The notes: generated by a model not told the origin, from the sequence alone. DNA of 64,000 nucleotides from Clostridiales bacterium (GCA_017551865.1 JAFZKB010000029.1:82303-146302), one strand, 5' to 3'. Shown: positions 17,940 through 28,400, numbered from the stretch's first letter. Made by a program: numbers and translations.

Positions 17940-19973
17940 ATGAAGAATTATCCCGTGCCGCTTAGTAAATCCGACCTGATGTCGGTCGAAAGTCCCGCCA
18001 GATATGTCGGCGGGGAGTTTAATGCTGTCATCAAGGAAGACATGATGGAGCAGCTGGAGAAGACGGGCCGCACGGACTATGTGCGATTCGCATTCTGCTT
18101 CCCGGATATCTACGAGATCGGCATGAGCAACCTTGCTCTTCAGATCCTCTATCACGTGTTAAACGAGAGTGATTTCGTTGCATGTGAACGCGCCTTTTCG
18201 CCGTGGTTCGATATGGATAAGATCCTAAGGGAGAAGGATATTCCGCTATATTCTCAGGAGACGAAGACGCCGCTTTGCGATTTTGATATCCTCGGTTTCA
18301 CGCTCGGCTACGAGATGTGCTACACCAATGTGCTACAGATGTTAGATCTCGGGCGGATCCCTCTTCTGACCAAAGACAGAGGCGAGGACGATCCGGTCAT
18401 CTGCTGCGGCGGTCCGTGCGCGTATAACGTCGAGCCGATGGCGGACTTTTTCGATATCGCCATGATGGGCGAGGGCGAGGAGATGATCCTCGAGCTTTGC
18501 GAAAAGATCCGAGAATATAAACTTTCGAAAAACACCGATCATCCGATGACACGCGCTGAGCTTCTCCGGAACTGTGATGCGATCGAAGGCATCTATGTCC
18601 CGTCGCTCTATGAAGTGTCCTATTCGAAAAGTTCCTGTCCCGGGCAGGGCTCCGAAGACGGAGACATCCCTGCGGGCGCTCACGTCAAGCCGATTTTCGA
18701 CGACGTGAAAAAGACGATCAAAAAGCGCATCATCAAGGACCTGGATACCTGCACATACCCGACCTCGCCGGTCGTATCGAATATGCGTGTCGTCCACGAC
18801 CGCTCCTATCTCGAAGTCTTCCGCGGCTGTATCCGCGGCTGCCGCTTCTGCCAGGCAGGATTCATCTACCGTCCGGTAAGAGAGAAGTCGGTAGAAGTCC
18901 TCTGTGAGCAGGGCAGGCTCCTTGAGAAGAACACGGGCTACGATGAGATGGGACTTCTTTCACTGGCCACGTCCGACTATACGAAATTCCCGGAACTTGC
19001 CGAGAATCTTCTTTCGACATTCGAAGGGCATCACACGAGCCTTTCACTTCCGTCTCTTCGTCTCGATTCTTTTTCTCTCGATCTTATGGAAAAGGTCCAG
19101 AGCACGAGAAAGTCGGGCCTTACGTTCGCGCCGGAGGCGGGTACGCAGCGTCTTCGCGATGTCATCAACAAAAACATTAAAGAAGAGGATATCTTCTCGG
19201 CGCTCCGATTGGCCTTCATGGGCGGCTGGAGCACGGTAAAACTGTACTTTATGCTCGGTCTTCCGACCGAGACAGACGAGGATGTCCTCGGGATCGCAGA
19301 TCTTGCTTCGCGTATCGAAAAGCTCTATTACGATATCGGAAGAGAGACGGGCCAGAAGATGCGAAGACTCGAGATCACGGTCAGTACGTCGCTTTTCATT
19401 CCGAAGCCGTTTACGCCTTTTCAGTGGGAACCGCAGAACAGTAAAGAGGAACTCATGCGAAAGCAAAGGCTTCTCAAAGACCATATCCGCAGCAGGAACA
19501 TCCGCTATGCATGGCATGATTTTGATTCTTCCGTATGGGAGGTCGTGCTCGCGCGTGGCGACAGACGTCTGGCGCCGGTCCTCCTCGAGGGTTATAAGGC
19601 GGGGCATTTCTTCGATGCCTGGGACGATCATTTCCGCTTCGGTGAGTGGGTCGAGATATTAGAAAAGCACGGCATGAAGATCGAAGATTTTTCCAGAGAA
19701 TATTCCGAGGAGGAGATCCTTGCCTGGGACCACGTGAGTGTGGGTGTCAGCAAGAAGTTCCTGCTTTCGGAAAGACATAAGGCGCACGAGGAGACGACCA
19801 CACCATCCTGCCGCGAGCACTGCTCCGGCTGCGGAGCCGCAACCTGGGGCGTCGGCGAATGCTTCGCGAAAAGGACCGCGCCTGCGGGATCCGCCGGCAC
19901 GGCCCCGGCAGAAGACGCGCCCGCCGAAAATGCAGGCGAAGACGCTTCTTCGGTGGAAGGAGGTGACGCCTGA
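17940..19973 (+). CDS. B12-binding-domain radical SAM protein, TIGR03960 family
   Basis: A 677-residue protein of the TIGR03960 family. The N-terminal region (about 1-240) resembles a cobalamin-binding Rossmann domain. The radical SAM core carries the CxxxCxxC motif in CIRGCRFCQAG near residue 300. A C-terminal cysteine cluster (CREHCSGCG, then C) and a low-complexity Ala/Glu-rich tail of about 35 residues end the protein. The reaction is unknown. In many clostridia this gene and its DUF2344 partner sit before the RNase G and ribosomal L21 genes; here they are followed by a lipid-related operon. The stop codon overlaps the start of the DUF2344 gene. Confidence 0.88.
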   Translation: MKNYPVPLSKSDLMSVESPARYVGGEFNAVIKEDMMEQLEKTGRTDYVRFAFCFPDIYEIGMSNLALQILYHVLNESDFVACERAFSPWFDMDKILREKDIPLYSQETKTPLCDFDILGFTLGYEMCYTNVLQMLDLGRIPLLTKDRGEDDPVICCGGPCAYNVEPMADFFDIAMMGEGEEMILELCEKIREYKLSKNTDHPMTRAELLRNCDAIEGIYVPSLYEVSYSKSSCPGQGSEDGDIPAGAHVKPIFDDVKKTIKKRIIKDLDTCTYPTSPVVSNMRVVHDRSYLEVFRGCIRGCRFCQAGFIYRPVREKSVEVLCEQGRLLEKNTGYDEMGLLSLATSDYTKFPELAENLLSTFEGHHTSLSLPSLRLDSFSLDLMEKVQSTRKSGLTFAPEAGTQRLRDVINKNIKEEDIFSALRLAFMGGWSTVKLYFMLGLPTETDEDVLGIADLASRIEKLYYDIGRETGQKMRRLEITVSTSLFIPKPFTPFQWEPQNSKEELMRKQRLLKDHIRSRNIRYAWHDFDSSVWEVVLARGDRRLAPVLLEGYKAGHFFDAWDDHFRFGEWVEILEKHGMKIEDFSREYSEEEILAWDHVSVGVSKKFLLSERHKAHEETTTPSCREHCSGCGAATWGVGECFAKRTAPAGSAGTAPAEDAPAENAGEDASSVEGGDA

Positions 19974-20707
19974 TGCTGCAAAGTGAACGCGAAAAGATGA
20001 TGACCATGCAGCCGCACCAGACGGCCTATGTCCAGCGGGCCAGCTTCGTGCGGGAAGGCGCAACGACTTTCCTTGGGCATCTCGACCTCATGACCTGCTT
20101 TGAAAGAGCCGCCAGAAGGGCAGAGCTCCCGATCCTTTATTCTCAGGGCTATAACCCCCGTCCCATGATGGTCTTCGCGCTTCCTTTAGGTGTCGGCATT
20201 GAGACGAGGTGTGACTATCTCGACGTATCTCTGAACCGCCCCTACGATGCGGATCTTTTCGTAAAGGAACTGAATGATTATCTTCCTGACGGGCTTCGGA
20301 TCTTAAAGTCGAAGGCGATCCCGGAACCGAAGGACAGCATCATGTCGATCGTAACGACGGCCTTTTACCGCTTCGAGGTCAAAGGGATCCGCGAAGCGAT
20401 GAAAAAAGCGATGGGTGAGGAGACACTGATCGTGACGAAGATCGCCAAGGGAAAAGAGAAGCAGACGGATATCCGTCCGCTTCTGATCTCGCTTTCGCAG
20501 GCCAGCGACGGGGATCCAGACAGCGTGGAATTCTATGCGTTTGCCGGCTCCGAAAAAAACGTCAGACCGGATCTGATCTTAGGAAGCTTAAGTAGATACT
20601 GCGGCATGGATCCGGAAAAAGCGGAGAACGCAAGAGTTATCCGTCTCGGTCTTTTCTCCGGGGAATATCCGCGCATCGTTCCCATCTCGGACGTGGAGGT
20701 GCGGTAA
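19973..20707 (+). CDS. DUF2344/TIGR03936 radical SAM-associated protein
   Basis: A 244-residue protein with the typical opening FLGHLDLMTCFERAARRA, followed by QGYNPRPMMVFALPL; both are landmarks of DUF2344 proteins that accompany TIGR03960 enzymes. The TGATG overlap with the upstream gene implies translational coupling. It is probably a partner in the same RNA- or protein-modifying reaction, but its function is not known. The last 50 residues are less conserved. Confidence 0.85.
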   Translation: MLQSEREKMMTMQPHQTAYVQRASFVREGATTFLGHLDLMTCFERAARRAELPILYSQGYNPRPMMVFALPLGVGIETRCDYLDVSLNRPYDADLFVKELNDYLPDGLRILKSKAIPEPKDSIMSIVTTAFYRFEVKGIREAMKKAMGEETLIVTKIAKGKEKQTDIRPLLISLSQASDGDPDSVEFYAFAGSEKNVRPDLILGSLSRYCGMDPEKAENARVIRLGLFSGEYPRIVPISDVEVR

Positions 20708-20719
20708 ATCACGCCTACA

Positions 20720-20748
20720 TTGTTTTTTAGCGCGGTTTCGTGTATGAT
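20720..20748 (+). promoter_or_regulatory. Promoter of the MarR-acyl carrier protein-diacylglycerol kinase operon
   Basis: TTGTTT (20720-20725), 17 bases, TATGAT (20743-20748), with an upstream TG that extends the -10. Transcription should start near 20755. Confidence 0.7.
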
Positions 20749-20778
20749 TTTCTTATGTGTGAAAGAGGGGATAATAAG

Positions 20779-21276
20779 ATGGATGCGGTAGAGAAAGATT
20801 TCGCGGAAAGCCTGCTTCATATATTCGACAACGTTCTGCTTACAGAGGAAATGGCTCTTTCGAAAGGCTATTTTTCCGATCTTTCCATCGCGGAACTGCA
20901 TACCCTCAATGCCATAGGTCCTTATGAGGCCAGAACGATGACCGAGACGGCGAATATCCTCGGCATTACGATCGGCACACTGACGGTCGCGGTCGACCGC
21001 CTCGTGAAGAAAAAATATGTCGAGCGCCAGAGAGATACGAAGGACAGACGTATCGTCCGCATCTCCCTGACCCGCCAGGGAAAACTCGCGTACCGCATGC
21101 ATTCCAAGTTCCACAGAGTCCTCGTCAAGCGTATCATGGACCCGCTCTCGGAAGAAGAGAGGAAGATCCTTACAAGAACGATCACGGAGATCGATTCTTT
21201 TGTCGAGGAACAGTATAAGAAGTACAGCAGCGGAGAACAGTATAAGAAGATCGTCCGTGACGATACGGAGGTATGA
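20779..21276 (+). CDS. MarR-family transcriptional regulator
   Basis: A 165-residue winged-helix repressor. The ATG at 20779 is preferred because it follows GAGGGGAT and lies after the expected transcription start; an earlier ATG at 20740 overlaps the -10. The recognition helix region (ANILGITIGTLTVAVDRLVKK) and wing (RDTKDRRIVRISLT) are typical. It shares an operon with an acyl carrier protein, which resembles the position of FabT-type regulators of membrane lipid synthesis; that role is inferred from context only. The stop codon lies one base before the next start. Confidence 0.85.
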   Translation: MDAVEKDFAESLLHIFDNVLLTEEMALSKGYFSDLSIAELHTLNAIGPYEARTMTETANILGITIGTLTVAVDRLVKKKYVERQRDTKDRRIVRISLTRQGKLAYRMHSKFHRVLVKRIMDPLSEEERKILTRTITEIDSFVEEQYKKYSSGEQYKKIVRDDTEV

Positions 21277-21277
21277 T

Positions 21278-21583
21278 ATGGATAACTCGAAGAAAAAGAC
21301 GGTAGAGCCTTCGGAAGAGGGCGGAAAGCCAGCAGCAGGCTTCGACAGAAAAGAGATCTTCGATGTCTTAAGCTCTATGCTTTCGGAACTTCTGGATATG
21401 AAGAAAGAGTCCTTTTCGGAAGATACCATGATCTTCGAAGAATTGCCTCTGGATTCGCTTCAGCTCTATGAACTGGTCGTGGATCTCGAAGAGAAGTTCT
21501 CTATCCGGATCCCCGATGAAGCCATCGAGAAGATCCAGTCCGTCGGCGATGTGGTGGACATGATCGCCAATGCGGAAAAATAA
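21278..21583 (+). CDS. Acyl carrier protein
   Basis: A 101-residue carrier protein. The phosphopantetheine attachment serine is in LPLDSLQLYELV (about residue 51), with the usual acidic helix before and the DVVDMI segment after it. About 25 polar, probably disordered residues precede the domain. The ATG at 21278 follows GGAGGT. It lies between a MarR regulator and a lipid kinase, away from the fab genes, so it may be a specialised rather than the housekeeping carrier. Confidence 0.88.
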   Translation: MDNSKKKTVEPSEEGGKPAAGFDRKEIFDVLSSMLSELLDMKKESFSEDTMIFEELPLDSLQLYELVVDLEEKFSIRIPDEAIEKIQSVGDVVDMIANAEK

Positions 21584-21608
21584 GAAAACGACATAGCGGA
21601 GACGAACT

Positions 21609-22583
21609 TTGCAGTACATTTTCATCGTGAATTCGAATATCCATAAGAGACGGAAGAAGGCCCTCGAAAAGGCTGTAAATGGTCTTCCGCGGGATCTGCG
21701 CTATAAGTCGAATGTCGTCTATACCGAGCATGCCGGGCATGCGGAAGAACTGGCGGTCACCTATTCCGAGAAGTATGGTTCAGAGTGCATCATCTTCGCC
21801 TGCGGTGGAGATGGTACGGTCCACGAAGTGGCCAATGCACTGGCTTTCAGAAATTCCCCGATGGGGGTGATCCCGCTCGGGACCGGAAACGATTTTGCCC
21901 GGACGATCCTTCCGAAGGAGCTCTATAAGGATCCGCTTCAGATCTTAAGACGGCTCGAAAACCCGATGATCCAGCCGATCGATCTTCTGCGTATCGACAG
22001 TTACGATTACCTCGGAAACCATCTTCCTTCCTGGAGCCGCTACAGCCTCAACATCGCTTCGATGGGCCTCGATACGCTCGTGCAGGCGAAGGCGAAGAGC
22101 ATCGTGGCGAAGCATCCGAAGAGCCTTTTCTTCCGAAACAACGCCTATACTTTTGCGGCGATCTCCTGCCTTATGAACGGCTGGCGGTATGCCATGGATT
22201 ATTCGATCGAGCTCGAAACCGGTGAGATGATCGAAAAGAAAAATGTGTCCTATACGCTGGTTTCGATCTGTAACGGCAGATACTACGGCGGCGGTTTCTG
22301 TCCTGCTCCGGATGCCGAGATCAACGACGGAGTGTTAAATGTCTGCATCGTCGATCACATGTCGCGCGCGAAGGCCTTTTCGAGGCTGATGAAATATAAA
22401 AAAGGCAAGCACATCGGACAGCCGGGCTTTACCTTTTATCGTTCTACAAGTGGTATCTTCAATTCTCTGAACAGCAATATGCAGATGCAGGGAAACTATG
22501 ACGGCGAGGATTTCTTCGGACATAAAGTGAGATTCGAAGTCATCCCGCAGGCCATTCAGATGGCATTCTTTAGAGAAGATTAA
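21609..22583 (+). CDS. Diacylglycerol kinase/YegS-type lipid kinase
   Basis: A 324-residue soluble lipid kinase. It shows the nucleotide-binding loop GGDGTVHEV, the second motif LGTGNDFARTI and the later NGRYYGGGF region of the DagK/YegS family, which phosphorylates diacylglycerol to phosphatidic acid. The start is a TTG 25 bases after the acyl carrier protein, with a GCGGAGA ribosome binding site. The gene overlaps the convergent plsC by 14 bases. The operon context suggests lipid head-group recycling. Confidence 0.87.
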   Translation: MQYIFIVNSNIHKRRKKALEKAVNGLPRDLRYKSNVVYTEHAGHAEELAVTYSEKYGSECIIFACGGDGTVHEVANALAFRNSPMGVIPLGTGNDFARTILPKELYKDPLQILRRLENPMIQPIDLLRIDSYDYLGNHLPSWSRYSLNIASMGLDTLVQAKAKSIVAKHPKSLFFRNNAYTFAAISCLMNGWRYAMDYSIELETGEMIEKKNVSYTLVSICNGRYYGGGFCPAPDAEINDGVLNVCIVDHMSRAKAFSRLMKYKKGKHIGQPGFTFYRSTSGIFNSLNSNMQMQGNYDGEDFFGHKVRFEVIPQAIQMAFFRED

Positions 22584-23295
22584 CGTCCTTTGCTTCCATC
22601 TCTTTCATCCAGGCATAGACGGCGTCGGTCATCTTATGCGCGTCGCGGTCGTAATCCTGTGGCATAAGCGGTTTCCCGAAATGGATCGTTATCCTCTTTT
22701 TTCTGTGGTTTTTCTTATCCCAGGTCTGCGGTCTCTTCATGTGACGGGACCAGGCCTGATAGCCGCCCTCAATATAGACGGGGAGAAGAGGGGAATTGGA
22801 TTTCACGGAGATATATGCGGCACCGTCCTTAAACTCGGCGATGCGGCCGTCGGAGGTTCTGGTGCCTTCCGGATGAACAAGGATGATGTTTCCTTTCTCG
22901 ACTTCCTTCTTCGCCTTGATGAGGCCTCTTACAGGATTGCCGAAACGGTCGACGGCGATACCTCTCCCGACGTGCATCATGACACGTCCGAGGCGGCCGT
23001 AGTTGGTCTCGAGATCGGAAGCGGCGAGGGCGCAGAAATACTTTCTGTGCTTTCTCGGGAGCTCACTCATGATCCACATGCCGTCGGCATAGGTCTGATG
23101 GTTAGAGCAGATGACGTAAGGATTTGTCTCCGGGATGTTCTCCTTGCCGGCGCCGCGGAGCTTGACGAGGATACGGGTAATGGCCATCGACACGTGGTAC
23201 CAGAAAAAGCCGGTGAACCCGCGCGGTGTCGGATATTTATTATTCAGATCTTCTGTGGAATGCGAAGCTGAAGCTGTGTTTTCTTTCTCAGACAT
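22570..23295 (-). CDS. plsC: 1-acyl-sn-glycerol-3-phosphate acyltransferase
   Basis: A 241-residue acyltransferase of the PlsC family that makes phosphatidic acid from lysophosphatidic acid at the membrane. The catalytic NHQTYAD (H-x4-D) is near residue 66 and the phosphate-binding PEGTR near residue 144. A hydrophobic stretch lies around residues 28-45. The ATG at 23295 follows GAGGAGAA. It has its own promoter (23332-23360, minus strand) and faces the diacylglycerol kinase, with overlapping 3' ends. Confidence 0.9.
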   Translation of the reverse strand: MSEKENTASASHSTEDLNNKYPTPRGFTGFFWYHVSMAITRILVKLRGAGKENIPETNPYVICSNHQTYADGMWIMSELPRKHRKYFCALAASDLETNYGRLGRVMMHVGRGIAVDRFGNPVRGLIKAKKEVEKGNIILVHPEGTRTSDGRIAEFKDGAAYISVKSNSPLLPVYIEGGYQAWSRHMKRPQTWDKKNHRKKRITIHFGKPLMPQDYDRDAHKMTDAVYAWMKEMEAKDVNLL

Positions 23296-23331
23296 GACCT
23301 ATTCTCCTCATACCATTCTCTTCTCTACGAT

Positions 23332-23360
23332 ATGCTAGACCACATCAGGTAGAATGTCAA
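23332..23360 (-). promoter_or_regulatory. Promoter of plsC
   Basis: On the minus strand: TTGACA (23360-23355), 17 bases, TAGCAT (23337-23332). Transcription start expected near 23325. Confidence 0.7.
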
Positions 23361-23463
23361 TTGATTTTCTACTATATTTTATAGATGAAGAAAGTCCTTT
23401 TTAGGGCGAAATGACAGGGGTTTTAATGAATTATTTTGATTTTCAAATAATTTTCCGAAAAGA

Positions 23464-23492
23464 TAGACGATTTGAACAGAAAGTGGTATCAT
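23464..23492 (+). promoter_or_regulatory. Promoter of the acyl-CoA synthetase gene
   Basis: TAGACG (23464-23469), 17 bases, TATCAT (23487-23492) preceded by TGG, an extended -10. It lies downstream of an in-frame ATG at 23411, which argues for the later start at 23558. Confidence 0.55.
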
Positions 23493-23557
23493 CTTTAAAT
23501 GCGTACAGTTGCGGTCGTCCGACCCTGTACGAACTTTTTCGCCGCTACGGAGGACTT

Positions 23558-25399
23558 ATGTCGAGCATAGTCGGAAAACCATTACATGAAGGCATTCGTT
23601 ACGATACGATGCGTGACCTGATCCTGGGGTCCAAGGAGAAATTTGAGACCAGGGATGCTTTCATTTTCAGAAGAAAACCGAACGAGGCGGAGATCCACAA
23701 GACCTACTTTGATTTCGCTTCGGATATTGAATATCTGGTCGAAGCCATCGATCTGAATGGCTTTGCCGGCAAGCATTTAGGTGTTGTCGGCGAGAACTCC
23801 TATGAGTGGATGGTCTCTTATTCCTCTATCCTTTCGAGCGGATCCGTCGGACTTCCTCTCGACCGTCTCCTGCCGGAGCACGAGCTGGTCAGTCTTCTGA
23901 TCCGTGGCAAGGTGGATGTTCTTTTCTATCACCAGAAACATCACGAGATGATCATGAGTATCGCGAAGAATGCGGAAGAGACAGGCGTAAAGGTTTCAAA
24001 ATACGTCTGCATGTGCACCGAGTACATCGCACCGAATCTCCCCTGGCCGGAAGACGATGAACGTTTCGTCGATATCAAGACCTGGCTTGCCGAAGGAAAA
24101 GAAGCGGTCGAGGGCGGCAAGAGCCTGATGCGTACGGCCGAGATCGATCCCGAGCAGACCCGGATCATCCTCTTTACGTCGGGTACGACGGCGATGAGTA
24201 AAGGCGTTATGCTCTCCCATAAGAACATCATGACCAATGTGTATGCGATCAGTACGATCCTGACACTTCGTCCGGGAGAGAGAGTCTTCTCGATCCTGCC
24301 ACTGCACCACACCTTCGAGAATACCTGTGAATACTTCATGCTCTCGAGAGGCTGCTGCATCTGCTTCTCGGACGGCCTTCGATATATCGTGAAGAACCTG
24401 AATGAATGGCATGTCGAGGCATGTATCTCTGTGCCGCTTCTTTTCGAGAATATCCACGGAAAAATCAAGGACGGTATCAAGGAGTCAGGAAAGGAATCTC
24501 TGATCTCCGTGATGATCCCGGTCAGCAATTTCCTGAGAAAGTTTAAGATCGATCTTCGGAGAGTTTTCTTCAGCTCGATCATCAAAAAGCTCGGCGGACA
24601 TCTGCGCCTGATCGTTATCGGCGGCGCCGGCATCAGCAGAAACTATATTGAAGATTTCAATAACTGGGGATTTGAATTCCTCATGGGCTACGGTCTTACG
24701 GAGACGTCTCCGGTAATCGCCGTAACAACGACGAAATACAATGTCTACGGCAGTGTCGGAAGACCGCTTACCGGCATTGAAGTGAAGATCGATACAGACA
24801 GTCCGAAAATTGGGACAGTTGGTGAGATATTATCTAAGAGTGACTGTGTCATGCAGGGTTATTACGAGAATCCGGAAGCTACGGCAGAAGTGCTCGAAGA
24901 AGATGGATGGTTCCACACGGGCGATATGGGCTACCTCGATAAGAAGGGATGTCTGCATATCACCGGACGTGTGAAGTCGATGATCGTGCTTACCAACGGC
25001 AAGAAGGCTTTCCCGGAGGAGATGGAGTCCCTCGTGAACAACATCCCGGGTGTTAAGGAAGCCTTTGTCTGGGGCTGTAAGGACGATAAGGACGCAGTGG
25101 ATATCTGCGCCAAGCTTCTCATCGACCGTAAGGTCATCGGTGAGAACCTTCCGATCCCGGATACCACCGCAGGAGATAACGCGGTGCGGGAATACTTGAG
25201 TGCGAAGATGAAGGAAGTCAACCGTCAGATGCCTTCGTATAAGGCGATCCACTATTTCGTCTTCTCGGAGACTGAGATGGTGAAGACGACGACTCTTAAG
25301 GTAAAACGTCCGGCAGAGCAGCAGGCGATCGAAGGCAAGCTTGCTGATGCCAATACGACGATGAAAGCAGCGAACGGACAGAATCTGGATACCCTCTAA
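23558..25399 (+). CDS. AMP-forming long-chain acyl-CoA synthetase
   Basis: A 613-residue adenylate-forming enzyme that activates fatty acids to acyl-CoA or a related acyl thioester. The P-loop-like TSGTTAMSKGVML, the MGYGLTETSPV motif, GWFHTGDMG and the C-terminal catalytic Lys region (KTTTLKVKRP) are present. The start is placed at ATG 23558, four bases after GGAGG and after the likely promoter; an upstream in-frame extension to 23411 would add 49 residues unlike the family. The next gene, addB, follows after 20 bases. Its position near plsC, dagK and an acyl carrier protein suggests local lipid metabolism. Confidence 0.88.
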   Translation: MSSIVGKPLHEGIRYDTMRDLILGSKEKFETRDAFIFRRKPNEAEIHKTYFDFASDIEYLVEAIDLNGFAGKHLGVVGENSYEWMVSYSSILSSGSVGLPLDRLLPEHELVSLLIRGKVDVLFYHQKHHEMIMSIAKNAEETGVKVSKYVCMCTEYIAPNLPWPEDDERFVDIKTWLAEGKEAVEGGKSLMRTAEIDPEQTRIILFTSGTTAMSKGVMLSHKNIMTNVYAISTILTLRPGERVFSILPLHHTFENTCEYFMLSRGCCICFSDGLRYIVKNLNEWHVEACISVPLLFENIHGKIKDGIKESGKESLISVMIPVSNFLRKFKIDLRRVFFSSIIKKLGGHLRLIVIGGAGISRNYIEDFNNWGFEFLMGYGLTETSPVIAVTTTKYNVYGSVGRPLTGIEVKIDTDSPKIGTVGEILSKSDCVMQGYYENPEATAEVLEEDGWFHTGDMGYLDKKGCLHITGRVKSMIVLTNGKKAFPEEMESLVNNIPGVKEAFVWGCKDDKDAVDICAKLLIDRKVIGENLPIPDTTAGDNAVREYLSAKMKEVNRQMPSYKAIHYFVFSETEMVKTTTLKVKRPAEQQAIEGKLADANTTMKAANGQNLDTL

Positions 25400-25419
25400 T
25401 ACATAAGGAGGTCGATACC

Positions 25420-28400
25420 ATGGCGTTTCATTTGCTTTACGGCGAGCATCCTATCTCGCTTCTGGATACCTGTCTTTCACGGATCTGTGAAGAGGCCGTG
25501 AGATGGCCGACGCGCCGCGGGTATATTATCGTCCCGGAGAAAATGAAAGCGGAAGTGGAACGCCGCTATATCGAGATCCTTCAGGAGAAGAAGGGCGGCA
25601 AAGGCGCATCGTCCGCGTTCATGATGATCGACGTCGTCAGTTTCTCCCGTTTTGCCTACCGTGTGTTAAGTGAAGTCGGCGGCATGGGCGGCAAGTCTTT
25701 AAGCCCGGCAGCCCGTTCGATCCTGATCCACAGAATTCTTTCCGAATATAAAGATGAACTGGAAGTCCTCGGCAATTTTGCTGACCGTGTAGGTTTTGTC
25801 GCACAGCTCGATGAAGTCCTCGGAGACTTTTACCGTTACGGCATCACAGGGGAGATGCTCGAGGAACTCGATCTTTCCGGCGAGAGTCCCCTTACGGCAA
25901 GTAAGATCCATGATTTCGGAAAACTCATTCATAAGCTCGATGAGCTTAGAGAGCAGATGGGATATGCCCCCGAGCGCGATTCCATGAAAAGGTTAGACGA
26001 GGTCTTACAGCTCTTTATGGAGGAGGATCCGAAGACAAAGGAGTGGCCGCTGTCGCGCCTTTCTTTCCTAAGGGATGCTTCCTGCTGGATCTTAGGCTTC
26101 GGCGAGACCCGAAACTTCACTCCTGAAGAGTTTAACATTGTTACAAAGCTTGCATCTGTCGCCTCGAAGGTCACTATGACCTGTGTGGGAAGTTCGGTCA
26201 CGAAAGAAGAGATGGGCGAGGATATCTGCCATTTCGGAGAGAAGACGATCCGGGATATTCTTAAGGTCCTGCCCTTGGATTCGTCCGAAAAAGTTGGCCC
26301 GGTAAAGGGGAGAAATGCTGCGCTCTGGACGCTTTCTGCCGACTATGCGAGCCGTTCCTGCAAAGTCTGGGAGGACCTCGATGTTCCCTGTGAGATCAAG
26401 GTATTCCGTCAGATCTCGGATGAACTGGAATATGTGGCGGCGCGCATCAAGGAGGCCGTGCAGTTCCAGGGCCTTCGCTACCGGGACATCACGGTCGTCA
26501 TGTGCGATATGGAGCAGTATAGTACGAACCTGCACGCAGCTTTTTCCCGATATGGTCTCGATGTATTCGTGGATTCAAAGCAGCCGCTTATGGGCACGAT
26601 TTGGACGCGTTATCTGACGTCGATCCTCGACATAGCGCTTTACCGCTGGGACATCCCTTCCGTGATCTCTTATCTCAAGTCCGGTTTCGTGACGGTCGAG
26701 ACCGACCTGATCCTCAAGTTTGAAAACTTCTGTCTGGCACATGGCATCAAGGGGAAAAAGAAGATGCTGTCGTGTGATAAGTTCGTCTCTACGATCTCCG
26801 AGAAGAATGTCGTAAAAGAGGTACTGCCGGTCCTTTCCAAGCTTTCCGAAGAGCTTTCGGCCTTGGAGAAGGCAAAGACCTGTAAGGAACGTGCCGCAGC
26901 GCTTCACGATATGGTCTTCGGGCAGAAGGAGACTGTCGAATACTTTATCGATGAGTGGCAGAAGGCCGGGAACCAGCAGGCGGCTCTTGCCCTTGCGCTT
27001 TCCTATAACTACGCGGACGAAGCCCTCCTTGCCATGACGCAGGAACTCGGAGATTTTCCGATCTCGCTTGGCAACTTCAAGGAGGCGCTCCTTTCGGCAC
27101 TGGAGAGCAAGACCTTAAACGCCATTCCTTCCTATGTCGATCAGGTGACCATTACGACACCGTCCAATGCTTACCGCCGTCCCTGCCGGATGATGTTTAT
27201 CGTCGGTGCATCGAGAAAGAACTTCCCGTACACCTCTCCTTCCGAAGGATATCTCCGGAACAGAGAGAGAACGCTTCTTTCCGAGAAGCTCTCGATGGAA
27301 TTTCCGAACCATGCGAAGGACCAGGCGTATGCGGATTTCTTTACCGCCTATGCGCTCCTTGACGCGCCCTCCGAGCGATTGATCTTCACGATCCAGAATT
27401 CCGTGGAACCGTCGTCCGTGATACTGTTTCTTCGCGATACCTATCCCAGGATCGGCAGCGAAGTCCTTCACCACCTGTCTCTTTCCGATCCGCGTGTACT
27501 GATCCGTTCGAAGATGGAAGACTACCTGCGTGAAGTCGTCTCCGGAAGACTTAAGGTCTCCGATAAAGAATATGAGGAGGCCGTGCAGATCTGGAAGACC
27601 TATTTCGACGCATCTGATCTTTCCAGAGAGAATAAGGCGAAAACAGAGCTTACGATCGGGAAAGACCAGATGGACAGAAGATACGGCGATAAGCTCCTGA
27701 TGAGCGTGTCCTCGGTCGAGAGCTATGTGTACTGCCCGTACCACTACTTCTGTGAGAAGGTCCTTCACATAAAGGAAAGAGAGATCCAGCAGGTCCAGGC
27801 CACCGAGATGGGTTCTCTGGCCCATACTGTAATGGAGAGGGCGCTGACGGAGTTCCGGGATGCGTATAAGAAAGCAGAGACAGAAGAGCAGAAAGCGATG
27901 GTCCTTCTGTCTTTCCGAAACAAAGATAAATACGAATGGAGCCGGGATCTCCTTCTGGCCGCGCAGGAAGAGGAACACTATGCGTACTGCGATGATCCGG
28001 CACTGAAAATGTCGGCGGATACGAAACTTCTTTCGGGCACATCTGAGACGCTGGCCATGATCTTTTCGAAAATGGATCCGGAAAAGAATATGCCGACCGT
28101 TTTCGAGTGGCATTTCGGCGGGGATTCGATCCCCGGATATGACATGCCTCTTAAAGATGGGCGGGTCGTGACTTTTAACGGGACGATCGACCGTGTCGAT
28201 GTAAACGAAAAGGAGAAGAAGTTCAATATCCTCGACTATAAGACCGGCAACAAATCGATCGATTATGATGCGCTTTATGCGGGCTCAAGCGTGCAGCTGC
28301 CGTCGTATATGCATGTTTATGATTCTCAGCATCCGGAGGTCGAACCGGACGGGGTCTCGTATATCCATGTGGCGAGTCTGAAGAAGAGAAGCAAGGGCCT

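Noticed and set aside
16667..17941. Long open frame antisense to pgi
   Set aside because: It mirrors the strongly biased codons of pgi, has no ribosome binding site and no recognisable protein content. Similar antisense frames opposite metK (56047-57132), the RecD-like gene (57221-58408) and atpA (46073-47020) were dropped for the same reason.
23411..23557. N-terminal extension of the acyl-CoA synthetase from ATG 23411
   Set aside because: It lacks a good ribosome binding site, overlaps the likely promoter at 23464-23492 and adds residues unlike the family.
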